64,000 bases of DNA, taken from positions 434,001-498,000 of the forward strand of contig NZ_JAABOK010000003.1 in the NCBI RefSeq assembly GCF_009928525.1, written 5' to 3'. This stretch comes from Chitinophaga solisilvae (GTDB lineage: Bacteria; Bacteroidota; Bacteroidia; Chitinophagales; Chitinophagaceae). Both the position numbers and the translations under genes were made by a program. Positions 1 through 9,084 of this stretch are shown piece by piece (position 1 is the first letter of the stretch; every line of letters begins with the position of its first letter). Below the pieces are notes generated by a model that saw only the letters and a list, made by a program, of their open reading frames with translations, did not search any database and was not told where the DNA came from.

Positions 1-139
1 TGCCAGTTTGGCCCATCACGATAGGTTTTGGCGATACTTTCACATCTTGAACAGTTGGCTGTAATGAGGTGTATTAAATATATCCCGGCGTATTGTTAAA
101 TTGACCGGTGAATGCTATATTTAGTGAAAACACAACAGC
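1..139. other. window-edge intergenic segment upstream of csaA-like gene
   Basis: No open frame that I recognise. Just before the csaA-like gene is TATATTTA, one base off the Bacteroidota -7 consensus TAnnTTTG, with TTG triplets upstream, so this probably holds that gene's promoter. Nothing else is visible. Confidence 0.3.
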
Positions 140-475
140 ATGGAAACGATAAACTGGTCGGATTTTGAAAAAGTAGACATGAGGGCGGGCACAATTATTT
201 CAGCCAATGATTTTCCACAGGCAAGAAATCCGGCCTATCAGCTGGTGATAGATTTCGGGGAACTGGGGCTTAAAAAAACATCTGCCCAGATTACCCGGCT
301 TTATCAGAAAGAAGAATTAGTGGGTAAACAGGTCATTGCGGTGGTTAATTTCCCCCCCAAGCAGATCGCCAATTTTATGTCCGAATGCCTGGTGCTGGGT
401 GTACTCGGTGAGGATAAGGAAGTTACGCTGCTTCAGCCCGGTAAATCAGTAAAGAACGGTCAGCGGATAGCGTAA
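140..475 (+). CDS. csaA: CsaA-like tRNA-binding-domain protein
   Basis: Single-domain EMAPII/Trbp111-type OB-fold protein of 111 aa, the usual length for CsaA. The N-terminal stretch FEKVDMRAGTI and the later KKTSAQIT are hallmarks of the family, which binds the tRNA elbow and has been described as an export-related chaperone in Bacillus. CsaA acts as a homodimer in the cytoplasm. The ATG start gives a protein beginning METINWSDFEKVDMR, as in relatives, with no signal peptide. The gene stands alone and is followed by an AT-rich, ORF-free region. The family assignment is firm; the physiological role in this organism is inference. Confidence 0.9.
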   Translation: METINWSDFEKVDMRAGTIISANDFPQARNPAYQLVIDFGELGLKKTSAQITRLYQKEELVGKQVIAVVNFPPKQIANFMSECLVLGVLGEDKEVTLLQPGKSVKNGQRIA

Positions 476-610
476 TAAATTTTAATTCGTTCACATGAGT
501 GCTTTATTACAAAATGGCTTATAATTATCTATATATATTAAAATAATCAAATTCTATATATTTATAATATTGCAATTTGTTTAATATAATAAGATATTTA
601 CCATTATCCT
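476..610. other. AT-rich intergenic segment before element C1
   Basis: Very AT-rich, with no supported ORF. TTGCAATTTG near 573-582 is weakly promoter-like (TTTG core), about 140 bp before the terminator hairpin of element C1. It may hold the promoter of that putative small RNA, but this is a guess. Confidence 0.25.
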
Positions 611-747
611 CATTTCACGAACAATAATTCATCGTTCACGGAAATGAAAATTGGAACACCGATCACAGGTATATCTTTGTATCAGGTTTTTCATAGGATA
701 TGGTTAAAATTATTACAAGGGCGGTATTCTTACCACCCTTTTTTATT
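611..747 (+). ncRNA. putative small RNA, family C copy 1
   Basis: Repeat element with a conserved 3' module: CATAGGATATGGTTAAAA at 692-709, then a hairpin GGGCGG-TATTCTTA-CCACCC at 719-737 and a T run, as in an intrinsic terminator. The 5' part (CACGAACA, CATCGTTCAC, AAATGA, about 617-647) is also found before copy 4 (16018-16050). It lies outside any gene, and the downstream T-rich tail supports transcription on the + strand. The stem has one C/A mismatch relative to copy 4. Short ORFs across it are not conserved between copies. I do not recognise it as a named RNA family. Confidence 0.5.
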
Positions 748-949
748 TCCCATACGTTTACCGGCAAAATCACTGCACTCAACCTGCAGGTTCCTCCCCT
801 GTTTAAACCGGATAAAATCATTGTTTTTGACTCAACTACTTTATAATCAATACACTATATAAAAATTGTTATATTGTCATTATGTATAAAGCGTTTAAAG
901 GATGTATACGTTTACCCGTCCTTTTGCTACGTTCCCTGTGAAAAATATA

Positions 950-1069
950 CCTTTCACAAAAATGGGGTAACACCTAATGCGAAAAAGCCTCACCTTTGGT
1001 ATAGGTTTTTCAATAAAGATATGGTTAAAATTTTTCGGGGCTGTAGTCTTGCAGCCCTGTTTCTTTTTA
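950..1069 (+). ncRNA. putative small RNA, family C copy 2
   Basis: Second copy, about 200 bp after copy 1. It has GGTTTTTCA, then GATATGGTTAAAA (1018-1030), and a hairpin GGGCTG-TAGTCTT-GCAGCCC at 1038-1056 followed by a T-rich tail. Four extra bases split the conserved block compared with the other copies. The upstream section TTCACAAAAATGGGGTAACA aligns loosely with the matching part of copy 1 (TTCACGGAAATG). The stem sequence differs from copies 1 and 4 but remains paired. Confidence 0.45.
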
Positions 1070-1120
1070 TATACCTCCCACTTTTCCGTATCTCTTCCTC
1101 TTTTTTACATATAGCATATA

Positions 1121-1180
1121 AAAAGGCCTCCGGGCTTTATCCTATTCATTATCCATGTAATAAGACAAAATCCGGAGGCC
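1121..1180 (-). terminator. terminator hairpin of the dipeptidyl peptidase gene
   Basis: GGCCTCCGG (1125-1133) pairs perfectly with CCGGAGGCC (1172-1180) around a 38-nt loop. Read on the minus strand, the stem is followed by TTTTTATATG, placing a terminator about 20 bp after the stop codon of the minus-strand peptidase gene. Confidence 0.55.
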
Positions 1181-1202
1181 GGTAATATGGTTATTCCCTT
1201 TA

Positions 1203-3356
1203 TTACTTACGGAAGGTTGCCGGGAAAGGCTTGTCTAACAGGTTGTGATATATAAACCGGTAAGTTTCGCCGGAAGAATGTACTGCTTTCAGGCCGCCCC
1301 ATCCATGGCGCTCGCCGGGATACAGCATGTATTCAAAGTGCTTGTTCAGGTTTTCGAGTTTGTCGATTAGCTGGGTAGCGTTCTGCAAATGCACGTTATC
1401 ATCCATGGTGCCGTGTACAATACGGATCAGTCCTTTGTATTTATCGGCATGGTTCATTACGTTCGTCTCTTTATAACCTTCCGGATTTTCGGCAGGAGTA
1501 TCCATAAAGCGTTCAGTGTAGTGGCTGTCATACAGCTGCCAGTCGGTAACGGCATAATTAGCCATACCGTGGGTAAATACGTCTGCGCCGTAGGTCATGG
1601 CCATACAGGTCATATAGCCTCCGAAGCTGCCGCCGGTCATGCAGATTTTGCTGCCATCTACCCAGGGTTCTGCCCGCAGGGCCAGTGCTGCATCCATATA
1701 GTCTTCTATTTCATGGATACCCAGTTTGCGGTGAATGTAGTTCATGCCCATCTTACCCAGGTGGCCGCTGCTGCGGTTATCAACAGCTACCTGGATAACG
1801 CCTTCCTGCGCCCACCACTGCTGTACCATATTGGATTTCCAGGTATCATAAACGGTGCCTGCATTAGGACCGCCATAGATGCTGATCAGTACCGGGTATT
1901 TTTTGCCGGTTTCCATGTGGAGCGGCATAATAACGGTCATCGGTAATTCAAGACCATCGCGGGTTTTGTATGTTTTCAGCTGGGGCAGGGCAAGGTTGTA
2001 GTTATCAAAACGGCTGCCTTTGCTGTCGCCCAGCTCCCGGATTACTTTCCCGTTATTATCTGCCAGCGCCATTCTGGAGGGCGTCTGCAGGTTGGAGTAG
2101 GTGGTAATGAAGTATTTACCGCCTGGCGCCATACTGATAACGTTATTATAGTTACCGGAGGTAAGCCGCCTGATAGCGCCGGATTTCATATTTACCTTGT
2201 ACAGGTCGAAGCGGGCAGAAGATTCTTTGCGGGCGGTGAAATATACTTCCTGGTTTTTCTCATCAATCTGTACTACATCTTTTACGGTCCAGTTGCCGGA
2301 AGTGAGTTGTTTCTTCAGGGAACCATCCATGTTATACAGGTAGAGGTGCGACCAGCCTGTTTTATCGCTTTGCAGCAGGAAGCCCTGATTATTCCGGAGA
2401 AAGGGAACGGCATCGAACCAGTCCACCCAGGTTTTTTGCTGCTCGCTGTAGATCTCTTTCTTGGCGCCGGTTTGCGGGTTGATGCTGTATATTTTAAGGT
2501 TATCCTGGCCCCTGTTCATCCACTGCATCCAGAGTTGTTTGCTGTCGCTGGTCCAGAAGGGCATACCGAAGTACTGGTCATCGTTTTCGTTAAAGTCAGC
2601 CCAGGTGGTAGCACCGCCTGTAACCGGTACCACGCCTACTTTTACGGCAGGGTTAGGATCTCCGGCCTTGGGGTAGCGGGTGTTTTCGAGGTAGCCATGC
2701 TGGCCTTTCTCGCTGTAGATGGGGAATACAGGTACTTTGGTGTCGTCAAAGTGCATGTAGGCAATCTGCCGGCTGTCGGGACTCCACCAGAAAGCGCGGT
2801 ATTTGGTAGGTCTTCCCAGAATTTCTTCATAATACACCCAGGACGACCAGCCATTGTATACTACTTCAGAGCCATCGTTGGTATAGCGGGTTTCCTTTTT
2901 GGTGGCTATTTCCACGCTATACAGGTCGTTGTTCCGGGTGAAGGCCACATATTTACCGTCCGGAGAGAGGGTCGGATTTTTTTCAGCAGCTGCGTCATTG
3001 GTCAGGCGGGTGCTGGTTCCTTCGGCGGATTTATAAAATACATCGTTTTCGCGTACCTCTACACTGGGGCCATCTACGGGCGCGGTGTAAACGGTGGCAT
3101 TACCGGTGCGGGCATCTACCGAGTAGGCTTGCATACGGCCGCCATTGGCGGCATCGGGGCGCATCTCCAGGTAATGGTCTGCATCTGCCCAATCCCTGAT
3201 GGCAGGCAGGGGGCTGGTAATATCAGTTGTTTTTCCGCGGAAAGCCTGTTCAAATGTAATGTCCTGCTTTTGCTGCGCCTGCAGGTGCGGTGTTCCGGCT
3301 AACAGCAGGACGGTACTGCCCAGGCAGGCGGGCTTAAACCATTGTACGCTTCTCAT
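1203..3356 (-). CDS. dipeptidyl peptidase IV, S9 family, secreted
   Basis: Serine exopeptidase that removes X-Pro/X-Ala dipeptides in the periplasm or at the cell surface. The N-terminal half is the DPPIV beta-propeller (for example EEILGRPTKYRAFWWSPDS). The C-terminal half is an alpha/beta hydrolase with the catalytic Ser in GGSFGGYM (about S577), Asp in DDNVH (about D653) and His in ERHGW (about H684). The frame opens at 3494, but the ATG at 3356 gives MRSVQWFKPACLGSTVLLLA..LQAQ, a clean signal peptide, and a 717-aa protein of normal family length. The gene is monocistronic, diverges from lysS, and has its own terminator. The exact substrate is not deducible. Confidence 0.92.
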   Translation of the reverse strand: MRSVQWFKPACLGSTVLLLAGTPHLQAQQKQDITFEQAFRGKTTDITSPLPAIRDWADADHYLEMRPDAANGGRMQAYSVDARTGNATVYTAPVDGPSVEVRENDVFYKSAEGTSTRLTNDAAAEKNPTLSPDGKYVAFTRNNDLYSVEIATKKETRYTNDGSEVVYNGWSSWVYYEEILGRPTKYRAFWWSPDSRQIAYMHFDDTKVPVFPIYSEKGQHGYLENTRYPKAGDPNPAVKVGVVPVTGGATTWADFNENDDQYFGMPFWTSDSKQLWMQWMNRGQDNLKIYSINPQTGAKKEIYSEQQKTWVDWFDAVPFLRNNQGFLLQSDKTGWSHLYLYNMDGSLKKQLTSGNWTVKDVVQIDEKNQEVYFTARKESSARFDLYKVNMKSGAIRRLTSGNYNNVISMAPGGKYFITTYSNLQTPSRMALADNNGKVIRELGDSKGSRFDNYNLALPQLKTYKTRDGLELPMTVIMPLHMETGKKYPVLISIYGGPNAGTVYDTWKSNMVQQWWAQEGVIQVAVDNRSSGHLGKMGMNYIHRKLGIHEIEDYMDAALALRAEPWVDGSKICMTGGSFGGYMTCMAMTYGADVFTHGMANYAVTDWQLYDSHYTERFMDTPAENPEGYKETNVMNHADKYKGLIRIVHGTMDDNVHLQNATQLIDKLENLNKHFEYMLYPGERHGWGGLKAVHSSGETYRFIYHNLLDKPFPATFRK

Positions 3357-3550
3357 AATTAATGTATCAGGTGGTTTTTTGTTGAATGTTGGCGGGCGAA
3401 AATAAGCATAACTGAAAAATAGACCGGATAATTTCCATAAACGGACCGCCGTTTCCGACCATCCATAGGCCGTCAGCCGCCAGTTATGCAACAATTTCCT
3501 GCATTTGCGAAAAGCAGCTATCTATAGCAGTGAAAGCATTTACCTTTAAA

Positions 3551-3609
3551 ACGGTTTTCATAGGATATGGTCAAAAAATGAGAGGGCTGTAGTCTTACAG
3601 CCCTTTTGC
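3551..3609 (+). ncRNA. putative small RNA 3' module, family C copy 3
   Basis: Contains GGTTTTCATAGGATATGGTC and a hairpin GGGCTG-TAGTCTTA-CAGCCC (3584-3603) followed by TTTT. The stem has T/A where copy 4 has G/C, a compensatory pair change. It sits between the divergent peptidase and lysS genes and ends before the likely lysS promoter, so it is either a separate transcript or a terminator for one starting near 3500. The 5' conserved block of copies 1 and 4 is not evident here. Confidence 0.45.
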
Positions 3610-3632
3610 TTACAATATTCCCCATAATCAGT

Positions 3633-3640
3633 TATTTTTG
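3633..3640 (+). promoter_or_regulatory. lysS promoter -7 box
   Basis: TATTTTTG matches the Bacteroidota -7 consensus TAnnTTTG exactly. It lies 30 bp before the lysS ATG. A TTTG at 3605-3608 could be the -33 box, though the 24-bp spacing is wider than usual. It overlaps the T tract of element C3. Confidence 0.45.
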
Positions 3641-3670
3641 CACTCCATTTTGGTAATTACACATATTTAC

Positions 3671-5182
3671 ATGACACAATTATCTGAGCAAGAGATTATA
3701 CGCCGGGAAAAATTACAGGAGCTGCAGAAACTGGGTATAGACGCCTACCCTGCCGCTGAGTACCCGGTTAACGATACTTCCGTGAATATCAAAACGAATT
3801 ATTCGGAAGAAACAAAGGAGCAATTCCAGGAGGTATGCCTCGCTGGCCGTATCATGAGCATCCGTGATATGGGTAAGGCTGCATTTGTGGTTATCCAGGA
3901 TAAGGCAGGCCGTATTCAGGTATATGTACGCAGAGACGATATCTGCCCGGGAGAAGATAAATCCGGCTATGATACCGTATTCAAGAAACTGATGGATATT
4001 GGTGACATTATCGGTATTAAAGGATATGCTTTTGTTACCAAAACCGGCGAAACATCCGTCCACGCGAAGGAAGTCAGCATGCTGTCAAAAGCCCTGCGTC
4101 CGCTGCCGATTGTAAAATCCGTTGAAGGACAGGTATTTGATGAAGTGACAGATCCGGAATTTAAATACCGTCAGCGTTATGTTGACCTGGTTATCAACCC
4201 GGAAGTGAAAGATGTGTTCGTAAAACGCACCAGAATATTACAGACAATCCGCGATTTTTATAATAATCTGGGCTACCTGGAAGTGGAAACGCCTATCCTG
4301 CAGCCTATTCCAGGCGGCGCTACCGCCCGTCCGTTTATTACCCACCACAATGCGCTGGATATCCCGTTATACCTGCGTATTGCTAATGAATTATACCTGA
4401 AACGCCTGATTGTAGGCGGTTTCGAAGGGGTGTATGAGTTCGCGAAAGACTTCCGCAACGAAGGTATGGACCGTACCCATAACCCTGAGTTCACTGTAAT
4501 GGAGCTGTACGTGGCCTATAAGGACTATGAGTGGATGATGCGCACTACAGAAACATTACTGGAGAAAGTGGCACTGGCCCTCCATGGTACTACCGAAGTA
4601 CACGTGGGCGACAAAGTCATCGACTTCAAAGCGCCGTTCCGCCGTGTAACCATGTACGAGGCCATCAAAGAGCACACCGGTTTCGATATTGCCGACATGG
4701 ACGAAGCCCAGCTGCGCGAAGTCACCAAACAACTGGGGCTCCACGTAGACGCTAAATTCGGTAAGGCTAAACTGATCGATGAAATTTTCGGGGAGAAATG
4801 TGAAGGCCACTACATTCAGCCTACCTTCATCACCGATTATCCGGTAGAAATGAGCCCGCTGACCAAGAAACACCGTAGCAAAGCCGGACTGGTAGAGCGT
4901 TTTGAACTGATGGTAAACGGTAAGGAAATTGCCAACGCCTACAGTGAGCTGAACGACCCTATTGACCAGCGCGAACGCTTTGAAGAACAGGTGAAACTCA
5001 TGGAACGTGGCGACGATGAGGCCATGTACATTGACTACGACTTCCTGCGCGCACTGGAATACGGTATGCCGCCAACATCCGGTATCGGTATTGGTATTGA
5101 CCGCCTGACCATGCTCATGACCAACCAGCCATCCATTCAGGATGTGTTGTTCTTCCCGCAGATGAAGCCGGAGAAAAGCTAA
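3671..5182 (+). CDS. lysS: lysine--tRNA ligase, class II
   Basis: Charges tRNA-Lys with lysine using ATP. An N-terminal OB-fold anticodon-binding domain ([19 protein letters not shown]) precedes the class II catalytic core. Motif 2 is seen as [15 protein letters not shown] and motif 3 as [12 protein letters not shown] near the C terminus. The frame extends upstream to 3638, but [15 protein letters not shown] at 3671 is the expected start, giving 503 aa, normal for bacterial LysS. A strong terminator follows at 5201-5246. An intergenic family C element lies just upstream, and whether it influences lysS is unknown. Confidence 0.97.
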   Translation: MTQLSEQEIIRREKLQELQKLGIDAYPAAEYPVNDTSVNIKTNYSEETKEQFQEVCLAGRIMSIRDMGKAAFVVIQDKAGRIQVYVRRDDICPGEDKSGYDTVFKKLMDIGDIIGIKGYAFVTKTGETSVHAKEVSMLSKALRPLPIVKSVEGQVFDEVTDPEFKYRQRYVDLVINPEVKDVFVKRTRILQTIRDFYNNLGYLEVETPILQPIPGGATARPFITHHNALDIPLYLRIANELYLKRLIVGGFEGVYEFAKDFRNEGMDRTHNPEFTVMELYVAYKDYEWMMRTTETLLEKVALALHGTTEVHVGDKVIDFKAPFRRVTMYEAIKEHTGFDIADMDEAQLREVTKQLGLHVDAKFGKAKLIDEIFGEKCEGHYIQPTFITDYPVEMSPLTKKHRSKAGLVERFELMVNGKEIANAYSELNDPIDQRERFEEQVKLMERGDDEAMYIDYDFLRALEYGMPPTSGIGIGIDRLTMLMTNQPSIQDVLFFPQMKPEKS

Positions 5183-5200
5183 ATCTTAATATTATCATAA

Positions 5201-5246
5201 AAAACAGGGGCGCAGAAGATTTTTTCTCTGCGCCCCTGCTTTTTTC
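5201..5246 (+). terminator. lysS intrinsic terminator
   Basis: CAGGGGCGCAGA (5205-5216) pairs perfectly with TCTGCGCCCCTG (5227-5238), followed by C and six T. This is a 12-bp GC-rich stem about 20 bp after the lysS stop. Confidence 0.85.
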
Positions 5247-5362
5247 TCTGCGTCCGGCAAAAACGGCATCAAATTTTCTATAGCCACAGTGGTAACACAC
5301 ATTTAAAGGAGCACAGCTTTAACTTTAAGTAGTTCTTATCTGTTGTATCTCAAATTGGTTAT

Positions 5363-6196
5363 ATGAAAACGATAATTGTCCCCACTGATTTCTCAGATAC
5401 TGCCTACAATGCCGCTGCCTACGCATTGTCACTGGCCCCTGCATTGGGAGTTACCCGCATTGTTCTGTATCACGCCTACGAACTGATTATGCCCATTCCG
5501 GATGTACCCACCAGCATACCGATGGTAAATCCGGAAGATCTGCGCGCTTCTTCGCTGGACGGACTGGAAAAAATGAAGAAAGAACTGACTCCGCTGCTGG
5601 CAGCAGGAACCAGCCTCGTGGTACGTGCGGATAACACCATACTGGCAGCCACCATAGATGATGTGAGTAAGCAGGAAGAGGCAGACCTGATTGTAATGGG
5701 CATCACCGGCGGCAGTAAAATGGAGGAAATTCTTATCGGCTCCAATACCATCGATGTGGTGAAAAATACAACCTGCCCGGTGCTGATTATCCCGGGAAAT
5801 ACCACGTTCAAACCGGTAAAGAAAATAGTGTTCGCCTGCGATCTCAGGAAGGTAGCGGATACTACGCCGATAGCCCCGCTGAAAAAATTACTGGCGGCCT
5901 TTCAGGCGGAACTGTACGTCATCAATATAGATCACGAAAGCAGACATTTTACCACAGATACCCCTTTCGAAACACTGATGCTGGATACGCTGCTGGAAGA
6001 TTATCAACCTGAATATCATTTTATTGATAATCCGAATATAGTACAGGGAATAGTGGAATTTGCCGAAGAAATCCATGCAGACCTGATATTGACCATTCCC
6101 AAAAAACACGGACTGTTTGAAAGTATTTTCAAACGCAGCAATACAGCAAAGCTGGCCTATAAAACACATATTCCATTATTAACAATACATGAATAA
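5363..6196 (+). CDS. tandem universal stress protein (UspA family)
   Basis: Cytoplasmic stress protein with two Usp folds in one chain. The first (residues 1-150) starts KTIIVPTDFSDTAYNA and ends with the nucleotide-binding type motif GITGGSKMEEILIGSNT..V..CPVLIIP. The second (about 155-277) starts KIVFACDL and keeps a weaker end (SNTAKLAYKTHIPLLTI), with the glycine motif eroded. At 277 aa it matches the tandem Usp proteins common in Bacteroidota. It stands alone between lysS and a DUF4197 gene in the same direction. Its specific trigger cannot be read from sequence. Confidence 0.9.
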   Translation: MKTIIVPTDFSDTAYNAAAYALSLAPALGVTRIVLYHAYELIMPIPDVPTSIPMVNPEDLRASSLDGLEKMKKELTPLLAAGTSLVVRADNTILAATIDDVSKQEEADLIVMGITGGSKMEEILIGSNTIDVVKNTTCPVLIIPGNTTFKPVKKIVFACDLRKVADTTPIAPLKKLLAAFQAELYVINIDHESRHFTTDTPFETLMLDTLLEDYQPEYHFIDNPNIVQGIVEFAEEIHADLILTIPKKHGLFESIFKRSNTAKLAYKTHIPLLTIHE

Positions 6197-6202
6197 TTCT
6201 TT

Positions 6203-6210
6203 TATATTTG
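6203..6210 (+). promoter_or_regulatory. -7 promoter box before DUF4197 gene
   Basis: TATATTTG matches TAnnTTTG exactly and lies 25 bp before the ATG at 6235, just after the stop of the Usp gene. Confidence 0.45.
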
Positions 6211-6234
6211 ATTCATTAATTATACAAAACAACT

Positions 6235-6981
6235 ATGTTGAAAAGATCACTGTTAGTACTGCTGGGCTTTTTTTGTCTGCAGGCAAGCCAGGCTCAGTTT
6301 CTGGACAAACTGAGTAAAAAACTGGGTCAGAAAAATACCACCACAACGGCCAACAAAACAACGGGTAACACAAATGTAACCGAAGGAGAAGCGGGTTCCG
6401 CTATCAAGGAAGCACTGATGAAAGGGGTTTCAGCAGGTATTTCCAAATTGAATAAGACGGATGGCTTTTTCGGAAACGAAATATATAAATTACTGCTGCC
6501 TCCCGATGCAGTAAAAATAGGTAACACCCTGCGTTCCCTGGGATTCGGCAAACAGGTGGATGACGCCATCCTGCAGATTAACCGTTCAGCAGAAAAAGCA
6601 GTTGGTTTCGCCGCCCCCATCTTCGTGAACGCCATTAAACAAATGACACTCACGGACGCATTAAACCTGGTAAGAGGTGGTAATAATTCTGCTACTGAAT
6701 TCTTCAAATCCAAAACCACCGATCAGCTGAAAGCAGCATTTTCGCCCGTGGTGAAGAATTCACTCGACAGTACCAGCGCTACCCGCTACTACAGCGATAT
6801 TGTTACTACATACAATAAACTGCCTACTACCTTCAACAAGGTAAACCCTGACTTACAGGACTACGTTACCACCATGGCCGTAAACGCCCTCTTTGACCAG
6901 ATAGGCAAAGAAGAAGCCGCTATCCGCGCCAACCCTGCAGCACGCACAACCGATTTGCTGAAAAAAGTGTTTGGCATGTGA
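6235..6981 (+). CDS. DUF4197 secreted protein
   Basis: Exported protein of unknown function. MLKRSLLVLLGFFCLQASQAQ is a signal peptide. A low-complexity Thr/Asn linker (about residues 35-50) follows, then the DUF4197 domain with SAIKEALMKGVSAGISKL and LLLPPDAVKIGNTLRSLGFG, found in many Gram-negative bacteria. Its length of 248 aa is normal. Its TGA stop (6979-6981) is also the first triplet of a 117-bp palindrome, so the repeat edge ends the frame. No operon partner is seen, as the next gene is convergent. Confidence 0.88.
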   Translation: MLKRSLLVLLGFFCLQASQAQFLDKLSKKLGQKNTTTTANKTTGNTNVTEGEAGSAIKEALMKGVSAGISKLNKTDGFFGNEIYKLLLPPDAVKIGNTLRSLGFGKQVDDAILQINRSAEKAVGFAAPIFVNAIKQMTLTDALNLVRGGNNSATEFFKSKTTDQLKAAFSPVVKNSLDSTSATRYYSDIVTTYNKLPTTFNKVNPDLQDYVTTMAVNALFDQIGKEEAAIRANPAARTTDLLKKVFGM

Positions 6982-7095
6982 TTATTTGATTATTTGGTTA
7001 TTTGAGATTTATTATAAAACAAGATGCCCTCCGGACTTACCAGAGGGCATCTTGTTTTATAATAAATCTCAAATAACCAAATAATCAAATAATCA
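6979..7095. repeat. family A long palindrome, copy 1
   Basis: Perfect 53-bp arms (6979-7031 and 7043-7095) around an 11-nt loop. The outer half is built from TGATTATTTG-like units; the core is GATGCCCTC/GAGGGCATC. It lies between convergent genes, and both stop codons (TGA at 6979, TCA at 7093) are the outermost triplets of the palindrome. It would form a bidirectional terminator. Relatives are at 12335-12415, 19547-19660 and 30250-30329. Confidence 0.9.
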
Positions 7096-7980
7096 AATAA
7101 CTACGTTGCTGAGCAGTATCTGCCAGGCTGCTGCTACCTGATTTTCTTCGAGGAGTTTTTTGGCATGGCGGTGAAGCTCTTTCTCCATTTCATCCGGTGT
7201 GATACTGTAGTACTGGATGATGTTCTTCAGATGATCATCTTCGAAAGCCGGATCAACGAAGGGCATTTCATGGACGTTGGCGAGCTTGCCGAGGTCGTTG
7301 CCACTAAGAATGTGGCTGTTACGGATAGCTAACGGCAATGCATCTACGCCGATACCAAGTTTTGTATTGGGTTTGGCTACTTCAAATACGGCATTGCCGG
7401 AAGCACGGCAGTAGAAGTCACCGCCCATGCGGGCAACGAGATCTATCTTATGCGGATCTATTTTACCGTTGGCATCCAGTATGTTATCGTTGATATGCAG
7501 CAATACCGGTTCGCAGATAACCAGGTTGCCGGCCCCGCCCTGCTGGCCGGTTTCAATGACCTGTTTTACCACACACTCCATTTGCACCGGGCTTTCCTTT
7601 ACCCGGAATGGTTTTACCTTTTCTGACGGCAGCGCTGTAAAGCCGGCCTTTTCAAATTCATTGACGCCTTCCGGAAATTCGCAGCTCGCCAGGGAAGTCT
7701 GTTGTACCATATCGTAGGATACTACGTTGATGACTACTTCTTTGGTGGCATAGATATTTTCCAGGGTATGCTTCACCGTATTATCGCGCACGCGGCGGGC
7801 CGGGGAAAATATGAGTGTAGGCGGATTGGCGCCGAATACGTTAAAAAAGCTGAAAGGTGATAAATTAGGGCGGCCGTCTTTATCTACCGTGCTGGCAAAG
7901 CAGATAGGACGCGGAGATACCGCCCCCAGCAGATAGGCATGCAGTTCGCTGGTTTTGATTTCAGCAGGATTCACTATCAT
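7093..7980 (-). CDS. flavin reductase domain protein (FMN-binding split barrel)
   Basis: Flavin reductase-like FMN-binding protein of 295 aa. The conserved N-terminal core reads LLGAVSPRPICFASTVDKDG and PNLSPFSFFNVFGANPPTL, the typical FMN-binding split-barrel signature. A C-terminal alpha-helical tail extends beyond the domain. ATG at 7980 is chosen because the frame upstream (to 8100) only overlaps the preceding gene. The gene starts 2 bp after the stop of the FAH-family gene, so the two are almost certainly co-transcribed, and such pairs suggest aromatic-acid catabolism (inference). The final codons and stop lie in the family A palindrome. The substrate is not identifiable. Confidence 0.85.
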   Translation of the reverse strand: MIVNPAEIKTSELHAYLLGAVSPRPICFASTVDKDGRPNLSPFSFFNVFGANPPTLIFSPARRVRDNTVKHTLENIYATKEVVINVVSYDMVQQTSLASCEFPEGVNEFEKAGFTALPSEKVKPFRVKESPVQMECVVKQVIETGQQGGAGNLVICEPVLLHINDNILDANGKIDPHKIDLVARMGGDFYCRASGNAVFEVAKPNTKLGIGVDALPLAIRNSHILSGNDLGKLANVHEMPFVDPAFEDDHLKNIIQYYSITPDEMEKELHRHAKKLLEENQVAAAWQILLSNVVI

Positions 7981-7982
7981 GG

Positions 7983-8993
7983 CTATACGTTTTTCTTGAG
8001 TGCCAGAATCGAGAAGTCGCTGTCTTCCTGCACGATGGTATTGGTTAAAGTACCGAGTCCATCTATTTCCATTTCCACCACATCGCCGGGTTGCAGCCAC
8101 TGTTCCGTGTAGCTGGGATCGTTGAGTTTGCCGGTACCGTTAAGTTCCAGGAAACAACCGGTGCCAACGGTGCCGCTGCCGATAATATCGCCGGGCATGA
8201 TATTTACGCCATAGGCGCAGCGCTCCACGATTTCGGCGAAGGTCCAGTCCATATCACCCATATTACCTTCACTCACCTGAATGCCGTTTACCTTGCAGAT
8301 CATCTTCAGGCTGTAGCTGTTGCCGGTATGACCTGGTTTAGCCGGAATTTTAAAGGCTTCCAGTTCATCAGGCGTTACCAGCACAGGTCCTACTACGGTG
8401 CTGAAATCCTTGCCCTTAGCCGGCCCCAGGTTGAGCTTCATTTCTTCCATCTGCAGGGTACGTGCGCTCATATCGTTCATAATCATGTAGCCGCCAATGT
8501 AGTCATCTGCTTCTGCAGCTGTAATATTACGGCCCTGCTTACAGATAACGATAGCTGCTTCCAGCTCAAAATCCAGTTTGTCAAAATGATCCGGCATACA
8601 GTGAATATCGCCCGGACCCTGGATAGCATTGTGATTGGTGAAATAGAAGATAGGGTACTGATCAAATTCCGGGATCATGTCTACCTTACGGTTTCTTCTG
8701 GCGGCGGCCACATGCTGGCGGAACGCATATCCGTCGCGGCAGGAAGTAGGGAAAGGCACGGGAGACAGCAGTTGTACGTTCTGTACAGGAATACCGGCGC
8801 CACCCGGATTAATGCCGGCCTTCAGGTTGGCATCGGCTCTTTTGGCAATTTCAATCACATCTTCCCACATCATCAGAAACATGCCCATATTATTGGGCAG
8901 GTCGGGATGCAGGTCCTGGGTGTTATACAACAGTCCGTCCACTAATATGGCCAGTTGGTCTGTTTCTTCTCTTAAATAACTAACAAGTTTCAT
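7983..8993 (-). CDS. fumarylacetoacetate hydrolase family protein
   Basis: Metal-dependent hydrolase of the FAH superfamily, which cleaves C-C bonds in acylpyruvate-type substrates. Visible features are FELEAAIVICKQGRNI (family metal-binding Glu), GGYMIMNDMSARTLQ, AKGKDFSTVVGPVLVTPDE and GDIIGSGTVGTGCFLE. ATG at 8993 (MKLVSYLREE) gives 336 aa; an in-frame start at 9026 would overlap the divergent gene and adds a non-conserved tail. It is first in a two-gene operon with the flavin reductase-like gene. It could be the terminal enzyme of tyrosine degradation or another acylpyruvase; sequence alone does not decide. Confidence 0.88.
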   Translation of the reverse strand: MKLVSYLREETDQLAILVDGLLYNTQDLHPDLPNNMGMFLMMWEDVIEIAKRADANLKAGINPGGAGIPVQNVQLLSPVPFPTSCRDGYAFRQHVAAARRNRKVDMIPEFDQYPIFYFTNHNAIQGPGDIHCMPDHFDKLDFELEAAIVICKQGRNITAAEADDYIGGYMIMNDMSARTLQMEEMKLNLGPAKGKDFSTVVGPVLVTPDELEAFKIPAKPGHTGNSYSLKMICKVNGIQVSEGNMGDMDWTFAEIVERCAYGVNIMPGDIIGSGTVGTGCFLELNGTGKLNDPSYTEQWLQPGDVVEMEIDGLGTLTNTIVQEDSDFSILALKKNV

Positions 8994-9084
8994 GATTTGC
9001 TTTGTTCTGGGTGTATGAATGGCCAAATATAAGGATGCTATTGCTGTTTTTTTATATAAATTAAGAAGAATAAAACCTGCTATC

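Noticed and set aside
644..1185. ORFs of 72 and 103 codons on the + strand
   Set aside because: They run through the family C elements and terminator hairpins, have no signal peptide or domain, and are not preserved between the repeat copies.
2307..3302. 331-codon ORF on the + strand
   Set aside because: It is a shadow of the dipeptidyl peptidase gene on the other strand, whose motifs and length are convincing.
8091..8945. 284-codon ORF on the + strand opposite the FAH gene
   Set aside because: Shadow frame; the FAH family motifs on the minus strand are clear.
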